DNA from: Hymenopellis radicata | Lineage: Eukaryota > Basidiomycota > Agaricomycetes > Agaricales > Physalacriaceae | Assembly: GCA_015501595.1 (NCBI GenBank) | Contig: JADNRX010000002.1 | Span: 372,001-436,000, forward strand | DNA length: 64,000 nucleotides | Reading direction: 5' to 3' | Translations under genes and position numbers: made by a program | Shown here: piece after piece, positions 12,222 through 24,961 of the stretch | Layout of the letters: each line of letters starts with the position of its first letter | Position numbering within the stretch: position 1 is the first letter of the stretch | The notes under the pieces: generated by a model | Database searches by the model: none | What the model was told of the DNA's origin: nothing | The model's input: only the letters and a program-made list of their open reading frames with translations

Positions 12222-15200
12222 TCACCGCGAGTTGAAGAACCACGATGCTCGCTTGGCTGTAAAAAGAAATTAGCCAGCGCCTCCGGAGAAGCGGGAAATT
12301 TAGGCTTACCTCCAGATCTACAAGCGGAGGTAGGTTAGTTCGCTATAGCACACGAATAGGTTGGACGTACCCTGCTTCTTCATTCTGTAATCGGGCCATA
12401 GGGTTGGCACTCGACCCACCACCACCGCTAATAGGAACAGGCACTGATGTCGGGTTGCCGCTTCCTCCTCCACCGCGAAGAGGCTTAGCGATACGACCGA
12501 AGGTTAGAGGAGACGCAGATGCGGCTTTTTGAGCTAGACAACGATAAGCGAGACCTTTCCACACTGTCTGCACTTCACTTACCGCGCGCCTGGTCCAGTC
12601 GCTCTTTCACGGCTTGAAGTTGAGCCTCGAACTTCTGATTTTGGACAGAGAGCCGACGGTCAGCGTCCTGGAGTAGAGCTTCCAGGTTCTGTATCCGCTC
12701 ATTGCGAGCAAGAAGTTTGCGTTCTGCGATACCAGCCTCCTTCTTCAGGGTTGAATTTTGATCAACGAGCTAAAGACTTATCAGTGACGGTAGCGGACAG
12801 TCTGAATTACTGCACTAACCTGTTTCTGCACTAGGGTGAGTTGTTCAAGGTTTCGCTCTAGGAATGCCATCTTCTTCTGCTGTGCCTTGCTATTGCTATT
12901 GCGAATGACGTTGTTGTACTGCTCCTTGATCTCATCAAGTTGGATTTCTAATTCAACGACCTTATGAATGGAGTATTGAATGAATACGTTAGTAGTCATC
13001 AGAGAGGATAGCCTTCCACACCTTTTCACAGCGGTTCTGCAGGTCACGCATAAGAGATTTCTTGACGCCGTCAAATTCAGCCAGCTGAACATTGATGGCC
13101 TTTCGTGTCCTCTCCAGGTCTTGCGCACTTTCGGCGAGGTTCTTGCCGCCCTCAATACCAGCCGACGTTACAGCGAAGGCACGCTGATTTTAATGTCAGT
13201 CCGCGAAATTGACAGAGGACCAACACCAACCTTCAACTCCTCGTTGACGCTCTTCAAACTCTCTATCGAGGCGTTCAGATTGCGGACCTCGTTCACCTTC
13301 ATGTCGAGTTGCTGCTTAAGATCTGAAACCTCGCTTATATGAGCATCGCGCTTCGCGACATACTGAGTCTCAAGTTTGTTCTGTTGCATGATTGATAATG
13401 TGAGGATCCATTCAAGAAGACGATGTATGAGTGCACGAACCTTGAGATCTGCCATAGACTCGGCAATGTCAATGTTGCTCGTCTCCTCCTCGTGAATGGT
13501 CTTCTCTACATGCCGGGGGAAATATTGGCCACCGCACACAGAGTGGGAATCACTGAGAGACATACCTAATAGCTCCTCATAATCTGCCTCTAGAGTGGCT
13601 ACACGGGACTCTAATTCATCTCGTCGGCGTGTGATCATCTCGTTCTCTTCTTGACTCTGACGGAGGCGATCTACTGTCTCTCTAACGAGGCTCTGCCCTT
13701 CGGCCAGTTGCCGTCTAATAGCAGTTAAATCGTCCGAAGTCAGCGAGGATGAGGCGTCGGAGGCGTCCAATTTGGCAAGGATTTGGCGCAACTGTTCCTC
13801 CTTCTCCGAAAAGGCCCCTTGCTACAAGACAGTTAGCTAGCGACAACAAGTGAAATCCGATACACACAGCATCAAACTTAGCCATCATAAGCGCCATCTT
13901 CTCTTGCTTTCGCTTTTCCTTGTCTTCTGCTGACGACTCTTTCTGCACTGACTTGAGATCAGCGATCTGCTTCTTGAGCTCCTCGAGTTCATTCTTCGCA
14001 TCAGTGTTCTGCTCCTTGAGAATATCGACAGTGATGATGCCTTCTTTGTTGTCGTAGTCGAGGCGCTCCACCTGGAGCCTCAACTCGTTGATTTGACTGG
14101 ACATTGTCTTGTTCTCCTGCAAAAGTTTTTAAGACGCAATCTGATGAAGAAAGACCTATAACGAACCGTGCTAACAGAAGCCTCCTGCTCCTTCAAGAAC
14201 GTGAGCTCCTCCTTCAATTCCTTGACGAGTTTCTCGGCCGTCTGGAGCGAGCTCTCTTTTTCGGCAAGGGAGTCGCTGAGCTCGTTCTCTCTACGCAAGA
14301 AGTCTTCTCGTTCGTCCTTCTCTAGACCTACGACTGGTGTCGCAGGACGGCTGGTAACTTCGGTGCGTAGACTCTCAATGAGAGGGTTCAGTGGAGCAGG
14401 GGTCATGCTGCGTGAAGACGCTGGCGTCGAGGGAGTAGATGAGGAGGAGGTCTTGGGGGGAGCTGCAGGTGCAGCAGTCGCGGCAGCACCAGATTTCCCA
14501 GGTGTTGCATAGTCGGCCTCCTCGACCGTCCCACCAGACCGCCAAATCGCGAGCTCAGCTTCAAGGGCTGCGATGTACTTCTGATAAGATGTGTTCGCAG
14601 CCTGAGCCTTAGCGAGTAATCCTTTCAATTCTAGTGGTGAAAGCTCTGCGTTGACACGTGCAGAGTTCTTGATAGCCTTGGCACGAATACCAAACCGTAA
14701 AGTGGAAAGCGTTTCCGCTTCATTGTAAGAGGAGGGAGAGCAGTTGATAATAAGAGTCGTGCGAGAGTTGCCTCCCAGAGACTCTTGGAGAATTCGAGTA
14801 AGTTTCGAGTCACGATAGGGGATATACTTGACCTGTAACGAAGATATTAATAGACGTTGTAGTCTGGAGACATGCACGCACCTTGGAGTCAGTCAGAGCG
14901 TTGATGACCATACCGAGGGCGGACAGAGACTTGTTGATCTTCTTGGCCTCTTCCAAAGTCTGGCCAGATGCACCTGTCTTGCCAACTTTCTCGGAACCCG
15001 CTAGATCTACTAAATAAAGATTGCCAGTCTTTTGTGCACCAGACTCGGTATTCCGCTGGTTAATGGAAATAAGGAAAATGGAATGGGAGCGAGAGGATTC
15101 GGCATTCATGTCTGTAGATAGGGTCAGTTATGCAACAGCTTGAAAAAGGGATTTACACGTACTTGTCGACGAAACTACTCGGGCAGCACCACCAGTTCGC

Positions 15201-16055
15201 ATGATTTCGTAGACTTCACGAGCGCTGGAGACATAGTAATCGGACAGATTCTTCACGTAAACGCCTCGGGACTTTTCCTCGTGGACCTGGAGATTGTCAT
15301 TCTGGGCTAGAGGGGGTGTGAAACACAAATGGTAGGACGTGGAAGGAATGCAACGTACGGGCAAGAAGGTCACGAATCTTCTCCAAATAGATTTCCATAT
15401 ACGAGACTTTGACGAGATACTCAAGATGCGCGTCGCTTTCCACGATAGACTTGAAAATCTGCTCGGTGATGCGAGGGATGATACCCTTGAGTTCCTCGTC
15501 GTCAATATCGGCACCCTTCAGACAGTTGTGTGAGGCATGGCGTGCGCAGATTGTAGAATCCAACGCACCATCATTGTAAAGGTCTTGCCACTTCCCGTCT
15601 GGCCATACGCAAAAACAGTGCCGTTATACCCATCTAGGACATCTGCAGAGAGGTTGAGCTATCAAGGAGAGTCGCGCCAAAGTTGGGGCACCTTTGACGA
15701 TACTAGTCGACGGATCAGAAACGGAAGGTATGCCAATGAAAGGCGAGGACTCACTCTTTGACACCGTAGTCAAACACTTCGTGCTGCTTGGTGCCCGGCG
15801 GAAAGACCCGGTCAAAAGTGAAGCCATCCTTCTCTGGCCCTGAACCGAGCGAGGTTGAGCGAAGTGAACAAGTGGTGAGGTCGTCGTTGAAGGCAACGAC
15901 GTTCTCCCCGCCTTCGCGCTGCTCTATCGCATTTGGAGGACGGTAGCTGGGAACGGCAGGGGTAAATAGAGTGTGAGCGGGCGGAGGCTGACGGGGAAAG
16001 CGTGTAAGATGGCGCACCGACAGACGACCTTGATGTTGTTATGAGCGGTGGCCAT
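12222..16055 (-). CDS. Conventional kinesin (kinesin-1 heavy chain)
   Basis: This is a plus-end-directed microtubule motor for vesicle and organelle transport in hyphae. The motor domain starts at [13 protein letters not shown] and contains the P-loop [14 protein letters not shown], switch [12 protein letters not shown] and switch [20 protein letters not shown] neck and long coiled coil follow (about residues 340-860). The tail has [13 protein letters not shown], which matches the IAK autoinhibitory motif of kinesin-1. After two small introns the protein ends [13 protein letters not shown], a tail peptide typical of fungal conventional kinesin; this fixes the stop at 12222. About ten introns. 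No frameshift was seen. The gene lies tail-to-tail with nothing and shares an upstream neighbourhood with ELF1 and kinesin-5. Confidence 0.94.
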
Positions 16056-16304
16056 GGTGGCACCGGACTACGATAGGGGCAGCTCTGACGAAGGCAGAGA
16101 AGCAGAGTGGCCTGTAAACGTAAAAAAGGTTGTCTGGTCGCCAGGCAGTCGTCGTCGTGACGGAAGACGATGAGGACGTGATAAATCAGGAGACCGAATG
16201 TTTGCCTGTGTTGCCCAGACTCGTGTTTGTCGTGAAATTCTACAGTATATTGCCAAAAAAATTATACAGATGTACGGAATGTCATGCCATGCTCCCAAAC
16301 AGAT

Positions 16305-16759
16305 CTACTCATCGTCGCTGCCCGCCGCCGCCGCCACCCGCGCCCCACGACTACCCGACGCCCGCCCACTGCGGTGTGATGTCTTTTCCCGCGATTCGAG
16401 CTCGGCCGCTTCGGCTGCATCAATCCACTCCGAGTATATGTCGATGGGCTCAGTCAGATCTGAGAGGTAGCGGTCAGCGCGGATCGGCGAGGCATGTAAT
16501 TGTGGCGTACGATTGACTTTGCTCTGGAACCGCTGGTCGCAAACTTTGCATATCAGCTGCGCAACGCCTTCCTTTCTGTCCACTCGCACAGATACTGACT
16601 TGTCGTGCTGACAGAATATGCAAGTAAATGTAGTGTCTGTTGTCAAAGTAAGCATTACAACAAGACAGCTACTTGAGGCGGCGGCCTACCAAGCGGTTCC
16701 TTTCTGCGGGCAGCGGATGGTGCGCCCGGCTTTCTGGACGACTTTTTCCGTTTTCCCAT
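16305..16759 (-). CDS. ELF1: Transcription elongation factor 1 (Elf1, zinc-binding)
   Basis: Elf1 is a small protein that travels with RNA polymerase II through chromatin. The start at 16759 gives the basic leader MGKRKKSSRKPG. One intron then joins to the zinc ribbon: TTFTCIFCQHDKSVSV (first Cys pair) and ICKVCDQRFQ (second pair), followed by DIYSEWIDAAEAAE, all family hallmarks. The tail is a basic, Ala/Gly-rich stretch (a GCC-type run at about 16320-16335) ending GSDDE. Length is about 130 residues, slightly longer than the usual 85-145. It sits between two kinesin genes, with its promoter shared with kinesin-5. Confidence 0.92.
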
Positions 16760-16924
16760 TACTAGTAGCAAGTACGAATCAAAGGCGCCTGCTTGCTTTT
16801 CAGGATCAGAGGCAGGCCAAATAAAGGATCCACGTGACACAACGCGTTTGGTATTGTGTGGCAACGTCGGCCACTCAACCAAATCCCTTTGCTCAACACG
16901 ACCTCGAGCTCATCGACAGAGTCA
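16760..16924. promoter_or_regulatory. ELF1/kinesin-5 divergent promoter with E-box and MCB-like sites
   Basis: This 165-base gap separates the divergent starts of ELF1 and kinesin-5. It contains CACGTG (16831-16836) and ACGCGT (16842-16847), only five bases apart. ACGCGT is the MluI cell-cycle box bound by MBF in yeasts, which would suit a mitotic kinesin. Binding here is inferred from the sequence alone. Confidence 0.45.
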
Positions 16925-19900
16925 ATGGCCACGCGCCGCCCACAGTCGTCGCGAGCTAGACACCCTCCAACAGCTCAACCGCCTGCCCGGGCACAGACTG
17001 CCATGGCAAAGTCAGCGCCAACGACGCGTTCAGGCGCCGACCCATCGACGAGGCCGACAAAGGTCGCTGTCACTCCCGCTCATTCTCAGTCGGGGCATGG
17101 CTCAGAGGACTCGGAGACAAACATTCAGGTCGTTGTCCGCTGCAGGGGACGCTCAAGACAGGAAATGGAAAGCAGTTCGCCAGTCATTGTCACTTCGAAT
17201 GGCGCAAAGAGTAACCAGATCTCTATCGAAACAGATGCACAAAAGTCGTCTTCCTTTGGTGTAGCGAATCCCCCGCCCATCCGCACTTATCCCTTTGATC
17301 TCGTCTTTGGCCCTGAGGCTGACCAGGCCCTCATATATCACGAAGTTGTCAGTCCGATACTGGATCAGGTCCTTATGGGCTACAATTGCACTCTCTTTGC
17401 ATACGGTCAGACGGGAACCGGCAAAACGTGAGGCGTTGCTTAGTTTCCTGTCTGCAAACCCTAAACCTCCTGCAGCTACACCATGCATGGCGATCTCACT
17501 CCAACTCCGATGGGAAACCCTTCAATTCATGCCGGAATGATTCCCCGTGTCCTCTTCCGCCTATTCCACTACCTCGAAACTTCAGGCACTGATTTCAGTG
17601 TCAAAATTTCGTACGTGGAGTTGTACAATGAGGAACTACGCGATCTGTTAGCAAATGACCTCTCTGCTCCTGTCGGTACCTCGCAACCCATGGGCATGTC
17701 TAAAGATCTCGGGAAAAATACGGACGGTGGTGGTCTTAAAATCTACGAAGACGCGAGCAAACGCGGTGTCTGCATACAAGGACTTGAGGAGATCTCTGTG
17801 AAGGACTGTGAAGACGCACTAGCGCTTCTGACCAAAGGCAGTCACCGTAGACAAACCGCCGCCACGAAATTTAACGACCACTCTAGTCGTTCACACTCCA
17901 TTTTCTCCATCACAGTTCACACAAAGGAGCCTGGCGTCGCGGGGAAGAGTTAATGAAGATCGGTAAACTCAATCTTGTCGATTTGGCTGGTTCTGAAAAC
18001 ATTGGACGTTCTGGGGCTCAGAACACGAGGGCCAGAGAGGCGGGCATGATTAACCAGAGTCTTCTCACTCTCGGACGCGTTATCAACGCCTTGGTTGAAA
18101 AAGCATCACATGTCCCTTACAGGTACTTGTTGCTCTCCATTTTTATTCCATCCACTAATTGCATTGCAGAGAATCTAAATTGACGCGTCTCCTGCAAGAC
18201 TCACTTGGTGGCCGGACAAAAACCTCCATCGTCGCTACAGTCTCTCCCGCGCGGTGCAATTTGGAAGAAACCTTGTCGACACTCGATTATGCCATGCACG
18301 CCAAATCCATACGTAACAAGCCCGAGCTAAATCAGCGGATGACCCGTAACTCTCTGCTCCAAGAATACCTTGTCGAAATCGATCGTCTCAAATTGGACCT
18401 CGAGGCGGCACGCGATAAGAACGGTATTTTCCTCTCTGAAGAATCATGGAAGATTATGTCTGCTGAAAAGGAACTGCACAAGACGGAGCTCGATGAGGCC
18501 AAGAAGCAGGTAGCAATCGTGGAGATCCAGCGCCGCGCCGTACAGGACGAATTTGACCAGAGTATTGGCCGTCTAAAACAGCGGGAGACGGAGCTGAAAG
18601 ACACGCGGCAGCAACTCCAGGAGACGCAAGAGGATCTGATTCAGAAAACGGCCGAACTAAATGCCGTTAAGCGCGCATTTGAGGAAGAAGTTGTCTTCCG
18701 CCAGGCTTTCCAACACAGTGAACATGCTCTTGACGGCGTAGCTTGCGGACTCAAAACCATCGCGGCTGAGAGTATAAGTGACGTCGGTGGTTTATTCGAT
18801 AAACTCGGTGAGTTCTCTTTCGGAATCAAACGTTGTTTAGCCACTTACATTCTATCAGAGCGCAAATCCGAGGTCATGGCGGCCAACACCAACGCCGTGG
18901 TATCGCATGGGAAGACAATCGCTTCCGCGACGCGAACTTTATCGCTCCAGCTCAATGAGTTTGTCAAAACATCGACTAGCAGCACTTCGAAGCTCTGCCA
19001 AGAAGCAAAACGATTTCGGTCTTCAGAGCTTTCGTTGCTCGCCTCGCATTCGAAACGTCTTCATGAGCTTATCAAACAACTGGCATCGTCTTTGGGTGTT
19101 ATCCACTCGCAGGACACGTCAGAGGAGGCAGCCTTGGCCATCGTCAAGAAAATGATCAAGGAAACGCACGATACTTTCAAAGACGGTTTTGGCAAGTGGG
19201 GGGAAACGCTTAGTTCGACATGCAGCGACTTGTGCCTGAACGTGGAGAAAACAGGCCTCGTCGCGTTTGGCGATGCTGAGCGGGCGTTGAAGCTTACTAG
19301 CCAGGTCGTAGAAGGCGTGCTCCGCGACGCTTTCAAGTTCATTGAGGGCGAGCGTCAGGCGATTCTCATTGTAAAGGCCATCGCTTCTGACGCGGCTAAT
19401 GGTGAAATCAACCGTTTACGCCAGCAGAACGAGACCTTGACGCGTATGTTGGAGACCGAACGGGCGAATGCGGATACGGCTAAGAATGATCTCATTCAAA
19501 GGATATCTAGTATGCTTAGTACCTTCGCGGCGGACAGGGACTCTGCACTCCGGGCATCGATCCAGAGCGTTCAGCACGACAACCAACAGGGCGAGAAGGC
19601 GATGAAGTCGTTCCTTACGAAACAGGACCAGGTCCTCGCTTCTATGGAGGCGGAGGGTACGACTATCGCGACCACGATGGAGAAGAGGAATGGGGATGTA
19701 AAGAGAGCTCGTGATGGAGCTTACAAGGCAAATATCCCTCGTCATGTAGCTGCTCTTTCTAACCATCGTACTTCTTCAGAACTTGAATACCGCGAAATCT
19801 TCTTTGACTTCAGGGCTTTCTGAAATGGGAACAACCGTTACGGGTTCGATCAAGACTTATTCCGGTAAAATTCAGCAACAAGTTCAAGAAATGAGCGCAG

Positions 19901-20679
19901 GCTGTTCTAAGAGTGAGTTTTTCACGTCACATCATCCAACTGATTTAACGACGACATCAAGATCTCGAGGATTACCATTGTGCAAAACGAATTCGTCTGG
20001 ACACCACTAAGACTTTGGGCGAAAGGGTGGAATCTGAGTATCACCCACTCGACGAGGCGATTGCCTCCACGTCCCGGAATACGAAAACATTCGTGGATCA
20101 AGTTACTTCTCTGGTACGTTCGACCGGCCGTGAATTTCATTGTCGAAGGCTCATGAGCTACGTTAGGGTTCATCTCTAAACTCTACGATGGAGACCTTCG
20201 ACGATTCGGCCAGTTCTCAGCTATCATCGGTTGGAGCGGCGACGAAGTCTCTGGCCACAGAGGGGGCAAGACCCGATGTGTCTTCAGGTTCTACGCCTCG
20301 TAAACGACCGTGGAACTATGTCGACGAGTGGGACCTCGCGGGCAGCCGAGAGGATGTACTCAAAGCATGGAGAAACAAAGGCATCTCGAATGTTGGCAGT
20401 GAGACATTCGTCGCAGAACACTTGCCTTTGCCAGACGATGAAGGACAGGCTGAGGCCGAGGTAGAAGGTTCCGATGTGGAATCACGGTCCGTTCGTTCAA
20501 CGACGACAGTGTTGTCTCAACCTTCAATGCCCAACCCGCCTCCACCACCACCGAGGACCAAAAATGTTTCCAGAGAGCAAGGGAAGGGGAAAAGCACTGT
20601 AGCAGAGACACCTTTGGTACCCTTGGAGAATTCGCAGAATGTGTACATGACTAGAAGACGACGAAGAGACTTCGCCTGA
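16925..20679 (+). CDS. Kinesin-5 (BimC/Eg5/Cut7), bipolar spindle kinesin
   Basis: This tetrameric motor slides antiparallel spindle microtubules apart in mitosis. The start at 16925 ([13 protein letters not shown]) leads through a basic disordered leader to INIQ-like [13 protein letters not shown]-loop [10 protein letters not shown] (spliced to YTMHGD), switch [13 protein letters not shown] and switch [16 protein letters not shown]. The stalk follows. The tail holds a clear BimC box, [20 protein letters not shown], near 20300, the CDK-regulated spindle-targeting site. One base is missing from the G run at 17941-17944; restoring it joins EPGVAG to [12 protein letters not shown] likely GC-AG intron spans 19728-19779. 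The stop follows TRRRRRDFA. It overlaps no other gene and is divergent from ELF1. Confidence 0.93.
19728..19779 (+). other. putative GC-AG intron in kinesin-5
   Basis: The stalk frame reaches RDGAYK and then runs to an early stop. Removing 52 bases that begin AAG|GCAAAT and end CTTCAG restores a sensible stalk ([16 protein letters not shown]) and leads on to the BimC box. No GT donor is available at this place. Confidence 0.55.
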
Positions 20680-20912
20680 CTTGACTTCTGCTGGACATTT
20701 GTATTCTACCTACTCATGCTATACTGTACATTCTCTAAATTATTTCATCTATTGTACAGCCTAGATTTAGTCTCGCTCCCGAAACGTCGTCGTCGAGTCA
20801 GATCAACCACTTCGATCAAGTCAGAGGAGGTCAAACATGATCCAACATGATTCGGATGCGGCTGTGTGCTGTTATAAGCTCTAGGAGACGGCTCACTCTT
20901 GCTAGAGCCACA

Positions 20913-23162
20913 ATGTCGACTATCTCCAAATCTCCTGCTGATGCTTCTCTGTCTTCCCAGAAAATCTCCGTCCCTCACATCGCAGAATTGTACGAGCCCA
21001 ACTTCCTCGACCTCCTCCTTCCCAAGTCCGATGTTGCGAAAGTGGCTCCAGTGACGGCGGAACCTGATGTGCCCACCAACCCGCTCATGGAAGCGCTGAA
21101 GGGTACCACCAATCAGACACTGACTGAAAATTGCGCGCCCGCGCTCATCTCCACCCTTTCGGCGGCGCTCGACGCGTTCAGGGTCCTCACCAGATACAGC
21201 GACAGAGCCGCGTTCGACGAACATCTCGGACAGTCGTGGGAGCAGGATTCTAACCTTACTCTGCGTATTATCTGGCAACTCAGGAGCATTCACGATGGCA
21301 AAAGTGAGAAAGAGGCGTTCTATCGGTGAGCCACTTAGTATTCGTGTTTGTGGCGCACCTGACTCATATTTTCACGTAGGGCATACAGCTGGTTATACGA
21401 TAACCATCCTCGTACAGCTATAGGAAATCTCCATATGCTGTGCGAGCCAGTCTGCGCTGGCCGAAAGAAGGACGAGGACGCTGGCCGTTCTCATGGTTAC
21501 TGGAAGGACCTCCTGAACATTCTAGCTCTTGCCACTACTGGCGAGCTCCAGGCCGCAGAGCCCACCTTCCTCCACACACCCCGTACCCCACGCAAGTCAT
21601 CTAGCCGTCGCGGTCACAAGCGTGCCAAACTTGACGCGAACGATGTGACCCGCGTCAAAGTGACAACCGAAGAAAACAACCTGGTCCAGAATCAGCTTGC
21701 TAAAGAAGCTAAGCTGGCGACGGCCGAAAAGCGTTATGAGACCCTCGAGATCCGTCTAAAGGAGCCCAAATATCGCGCCCTCTACATTGCCGTCACTCGC
21801 CTCTTCACCGCCCAGCTTATCTCCGACATCGCCACTCTTGGTCGCGCTGAAGCTGCGGCCCCCGGCAAGGAGCGGCGTACACTCATGCGGCAGCTCTCTC
21901 TTGCTGGTAAATGGGCACCGACTGCTGGAGGATCGCACGATCGGCACACCAACATCTCTACGGCCATCTGTAATCTGCTCTACCATTCCCGTGAACAGGT
22001 TCCCTTGGTGTTCCCCTCCATGCTCCAATCCGCCGATTCCTCCCCTCGTGACAAGGAACTCACCCTTCGTTCGTGGTACAAGCGCTGGGTCATGGCGCCA
22101 CTGCGTAAAGCGCTCGAGCTTCCAGAACCGCTCATGACCTCGGACCAGTGGACGAAGATCAAGTACGGCCGGGTTGCCTCGGTCTGCATGAAGAAGAACA
22201 ACGAGCACTTCTTCAAACACGACCCAGACGGCTTCCAAAAGTACATGGTCGATGTCGAGAGCGGGAAAAAGACCATCAGCGGCGCGACTCTCATGCCCAA
22301 CGAGATCTTGGCGGAAGTCGTAAAGCACAATATGACGACCCATGCTGAAGGTGGGAAGTATCCACAGCTCGCAGAGTTCAAACGGAAGGTTGCAGACAAC
22401 AAGCTACGTGTGGCCGAGGCGCAGTGGTTGACGCTCCTCGGCAACATCAAGGACGCTGGCAAGCTGGAGAACTCGATAGCGGTTTGTGATGTTTCTGGGT
22501 CGATGGGAGGCTTAGGCTCGGCGGCCGAGCAGCCGATCATGCCCGCTCTCGCGCTCTCTTTGATTCTGGCTCACGTAGCGCAGCCTCCATTCAACAACGG
22601 CTTCATTTCGTTCTCCGCCACGCCACAATTCATCGCGATCGATCCCAAAAAATCCCTCTATGACACTGTGTGCGCCATGGTCAGGTCTTCGTGGGGTATG
22701 AACACCGACTTCCGTGCCGTTTTCCTCAATCTTCTCCTTCCTCTCGCCAAGAAGCACAACGTGAAGCAAGAGGACATGGTGAAGCGACTCTTCGTGTTCT
22801 CGGATATGCAGTTCGACACCGCCAGTAGCCCTTCGGGCCGTAACAAGGCTGATTGGTCTACTACGTACGACGCCATTGAAGTTGCATATAAAGAGGCTGG
22901 ATACGAGGTTCCGCAAATCGTGTTTTGGGATCTCGCTGCTTACGGTACGACTGAGGTGACCGCTGAGAGGAAGGGTGTCGCGATGATGAACGGTTTTTCG
23001 CCTGCGCTGCTCAAGGTGTTTATGGGCGAGGCTGAAGAGGAGGAGTTTGACAAAATGGAGGACGTGGTTGGTCCGGCAAAAGAGGACGAATTCAACCCGA
23101 TCAACGTGTTGAAGAAGTCGGTGATGAAGGCGAGCTTTGACGGGTTGGTGGTTATGGACTGA
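20913..23162 (+). CDS. DUF2828 protein with vWA-like C-terminal domain
   Basis: The function is unknown. The protein (about 730 residues, one intron at about 21328-21380) starts MSTISKSPADASLSS; an upstream in-frame ATG at 20847 is less likely. Its N-terminal and middle part is helical and resembles the DUF2828 family (Pfam), found in fungi, plants and giant viruses. A basic segment lies near residues 200-230 (TPRKSSSRRGHKRAK), possibly a nuclear signal. The C-terminal third has a von Willebrand A-type MIDAS motif (AVCDVSGSMGG) with a later VFSDMQFD strand and an Asp in FWDLAAYG. Helical repeats followed by a vWA domain recall the TROVE/Ro60 layout, but that link is inference. The C-terminus is acidic and ends FDGLVVMD. 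The frame is intact. It is convergent with the next gene, 145 bases away. Confidence 0.88.
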
Positions 23163-23307
23163 TGTGGGGAAGACAAGACGAGCATTCTAATTTATTTTAT
23201 CTCAACTCAATCATACCTGTAACAAAGTTGTATACTACACTAATAACATCACACGATCCATTCATTGTTGCCTTCATATGCAAATACCAAGCCAAACTTG
23301 AATATTG

Positions 23308-24961
23308 CTACATAGTCTGCAATGCATCGTGAACTGCGCTTTCAATGTCATAAAGGTCTGGGACTCTGAACTTGACTATTTCCGAAGCGAAATGAGCCTC
23401 CTTGCCCGGTACGTAGGATTGATAGATGCCTCCAAGCTGGTCGCTTCGTGTCAGGTACGTGTTCGCTCTTCCAGATCTTAAACTCGAGTACAATTGGAGG
23501 ACAGACTGCATAGAATAATTGAATGGAACGAAGTTGCCCAAAAAGTGTTAACACGGACCTCAAGCTTCGACACGTCGATTTTGGGAGATTTTAAGAGTTC
23601 AGAAAGAACATACACGTCCTCCAAACCTTGTCCGATGCCCGCACCCAGGTAGGGAAGCATGGCGTGCGCCTTGGATGCTATTCAGCAACACACACGAGAA
23701 AAAAATAGGGCATACAGCATCTCCAATCAAAGCGACACGGCCGCGTACAAACGCCTCTAGAGGAGGATCCAATGCATGCACCGACCACTGGCTTGACTTG
23801 ACCATGTGTCTCATGACGAGGGTAGCATCGGGACCCCATCCATCAAAGTGACCCAGTATCTCATCCTCAGGAATAGTGGTCACCCATGACGAGCCCAAGG
23901 GAGGTGAGGGAGGTATGTCTCGATTGACCACGTATGCAACCACGTTGATCTGGAGAAGAATGAATAAAACACAGCACGAGAACAGATACAACATACTAAT
24001 CTTCCTCCTTGGATCCCGTAGCAAACAATGTGCTGAAAAAAAGGATTACTACTACGAGCAGCGTTAAAGCTTGCGCATGTATTTACCTGATCTTTGCCTG
24101 CGAACACGACTGGACGAGTTATCATGTCTGTTTTGAGACCAGCTTGCAGTAACAGGTCGTGGGGAATAAGGCCTCTGAAAGCAGCCGTATTCATAAACTT
24201 CATGTTCTCCTGGACAGCATTGTCATTCACAAAGTTCCTGACTTTGCTTCGTACGCCATCAGCACCAATCACCAAATCGGCTTCGTGAGTCGTGCCATCT
24301 GCGAAATGGATGACGGTGGCGGACCCCGACTCAGCGATAGATACGCAGCGTTTATTGAAGACAACGGTGGACGGGTCTAGTAGGTCGGCGACTGCATCGA
24401 CGAAGGTCGGTCTTTTGAAGAATTGGTGGGCTAAATGAGAGTCGACATTTCCTTGAGGACAGACAGCTCACCGGTATATGGCGAGCATAGGATCGTCGCT
24501 CATATGAGACTATTGACACACACGAGGATCAACAATCGTTGACGCTTACACAGAGCAGGAACCGACCTCGATTTCATAGAGCACTTGGTGCCCTTCAGTA
24601 CCAGCCAGGTATCTTAGTCTTGTGTCCGTCATCGGCCCTGGCGGTGGCGTGCGCGCTAATACAGCGTCCAAGATGCCCATCTTTCTGAGGACCTTGACAG
24701 CGTTTTCACCTTGGGTGGTGAGTCGGACGGGCAGACATACAGTACTATAATGAACAGCTTACCTAGTGAAACGCCAGCGCCGACCGGTTCAAATTTAGGC
24801 TGGGCGGAGAAATCAGCAACGTGGAGGGTGACGAAGACGTAGACGCGTACTCCAGCTTCGAAGACATTGACTTTGTAACCGGCTTGGGATAGGACGAACG
24901 CGCAGGCCAGGCCGCACATCCCACCCCCCACGATGGCTACGGAGAGTTTTGGGGAGTCCAT
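23308..24961 (-). CDS. FAD-dependent monooxygenase, salicylate hydroxylase-like
   Basis: This is a flavoprotein hydroxylase of the UbiH/salicylate hydroxylase type. The start at 24961 gives MDSPKLSVAIVGGGMCGLAC, with the dinucleotide-binding GxGxxG at residues 11-16. The mid-protein DG motif is VIGADGVRSKVR. The GD motif is LIGDA, joined across an intron to AHAMLPYLGAGIGQGLEDV, a signature of this subgroup. The C-terminus runs YDIESAVHDALQTM. About seven short introns; length about 430 residues, normal for the family. The substrate is not known; family members act on salicylate and related aromatic acids. It is unrelated by position to the other FAD hydroxylase at 1-1819. It is divergent from HTD2, with a 303-base gap. 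Confidence 0.87.

Noticed and set aside
21756..22343. 195-codon open frame on the minus strand, opposite the DUF2828 gene
   Set aside because: It is the shadow of a GC-rich, codon-biased coding exon on the plus strand. Its protein has no domain or sensible composition.
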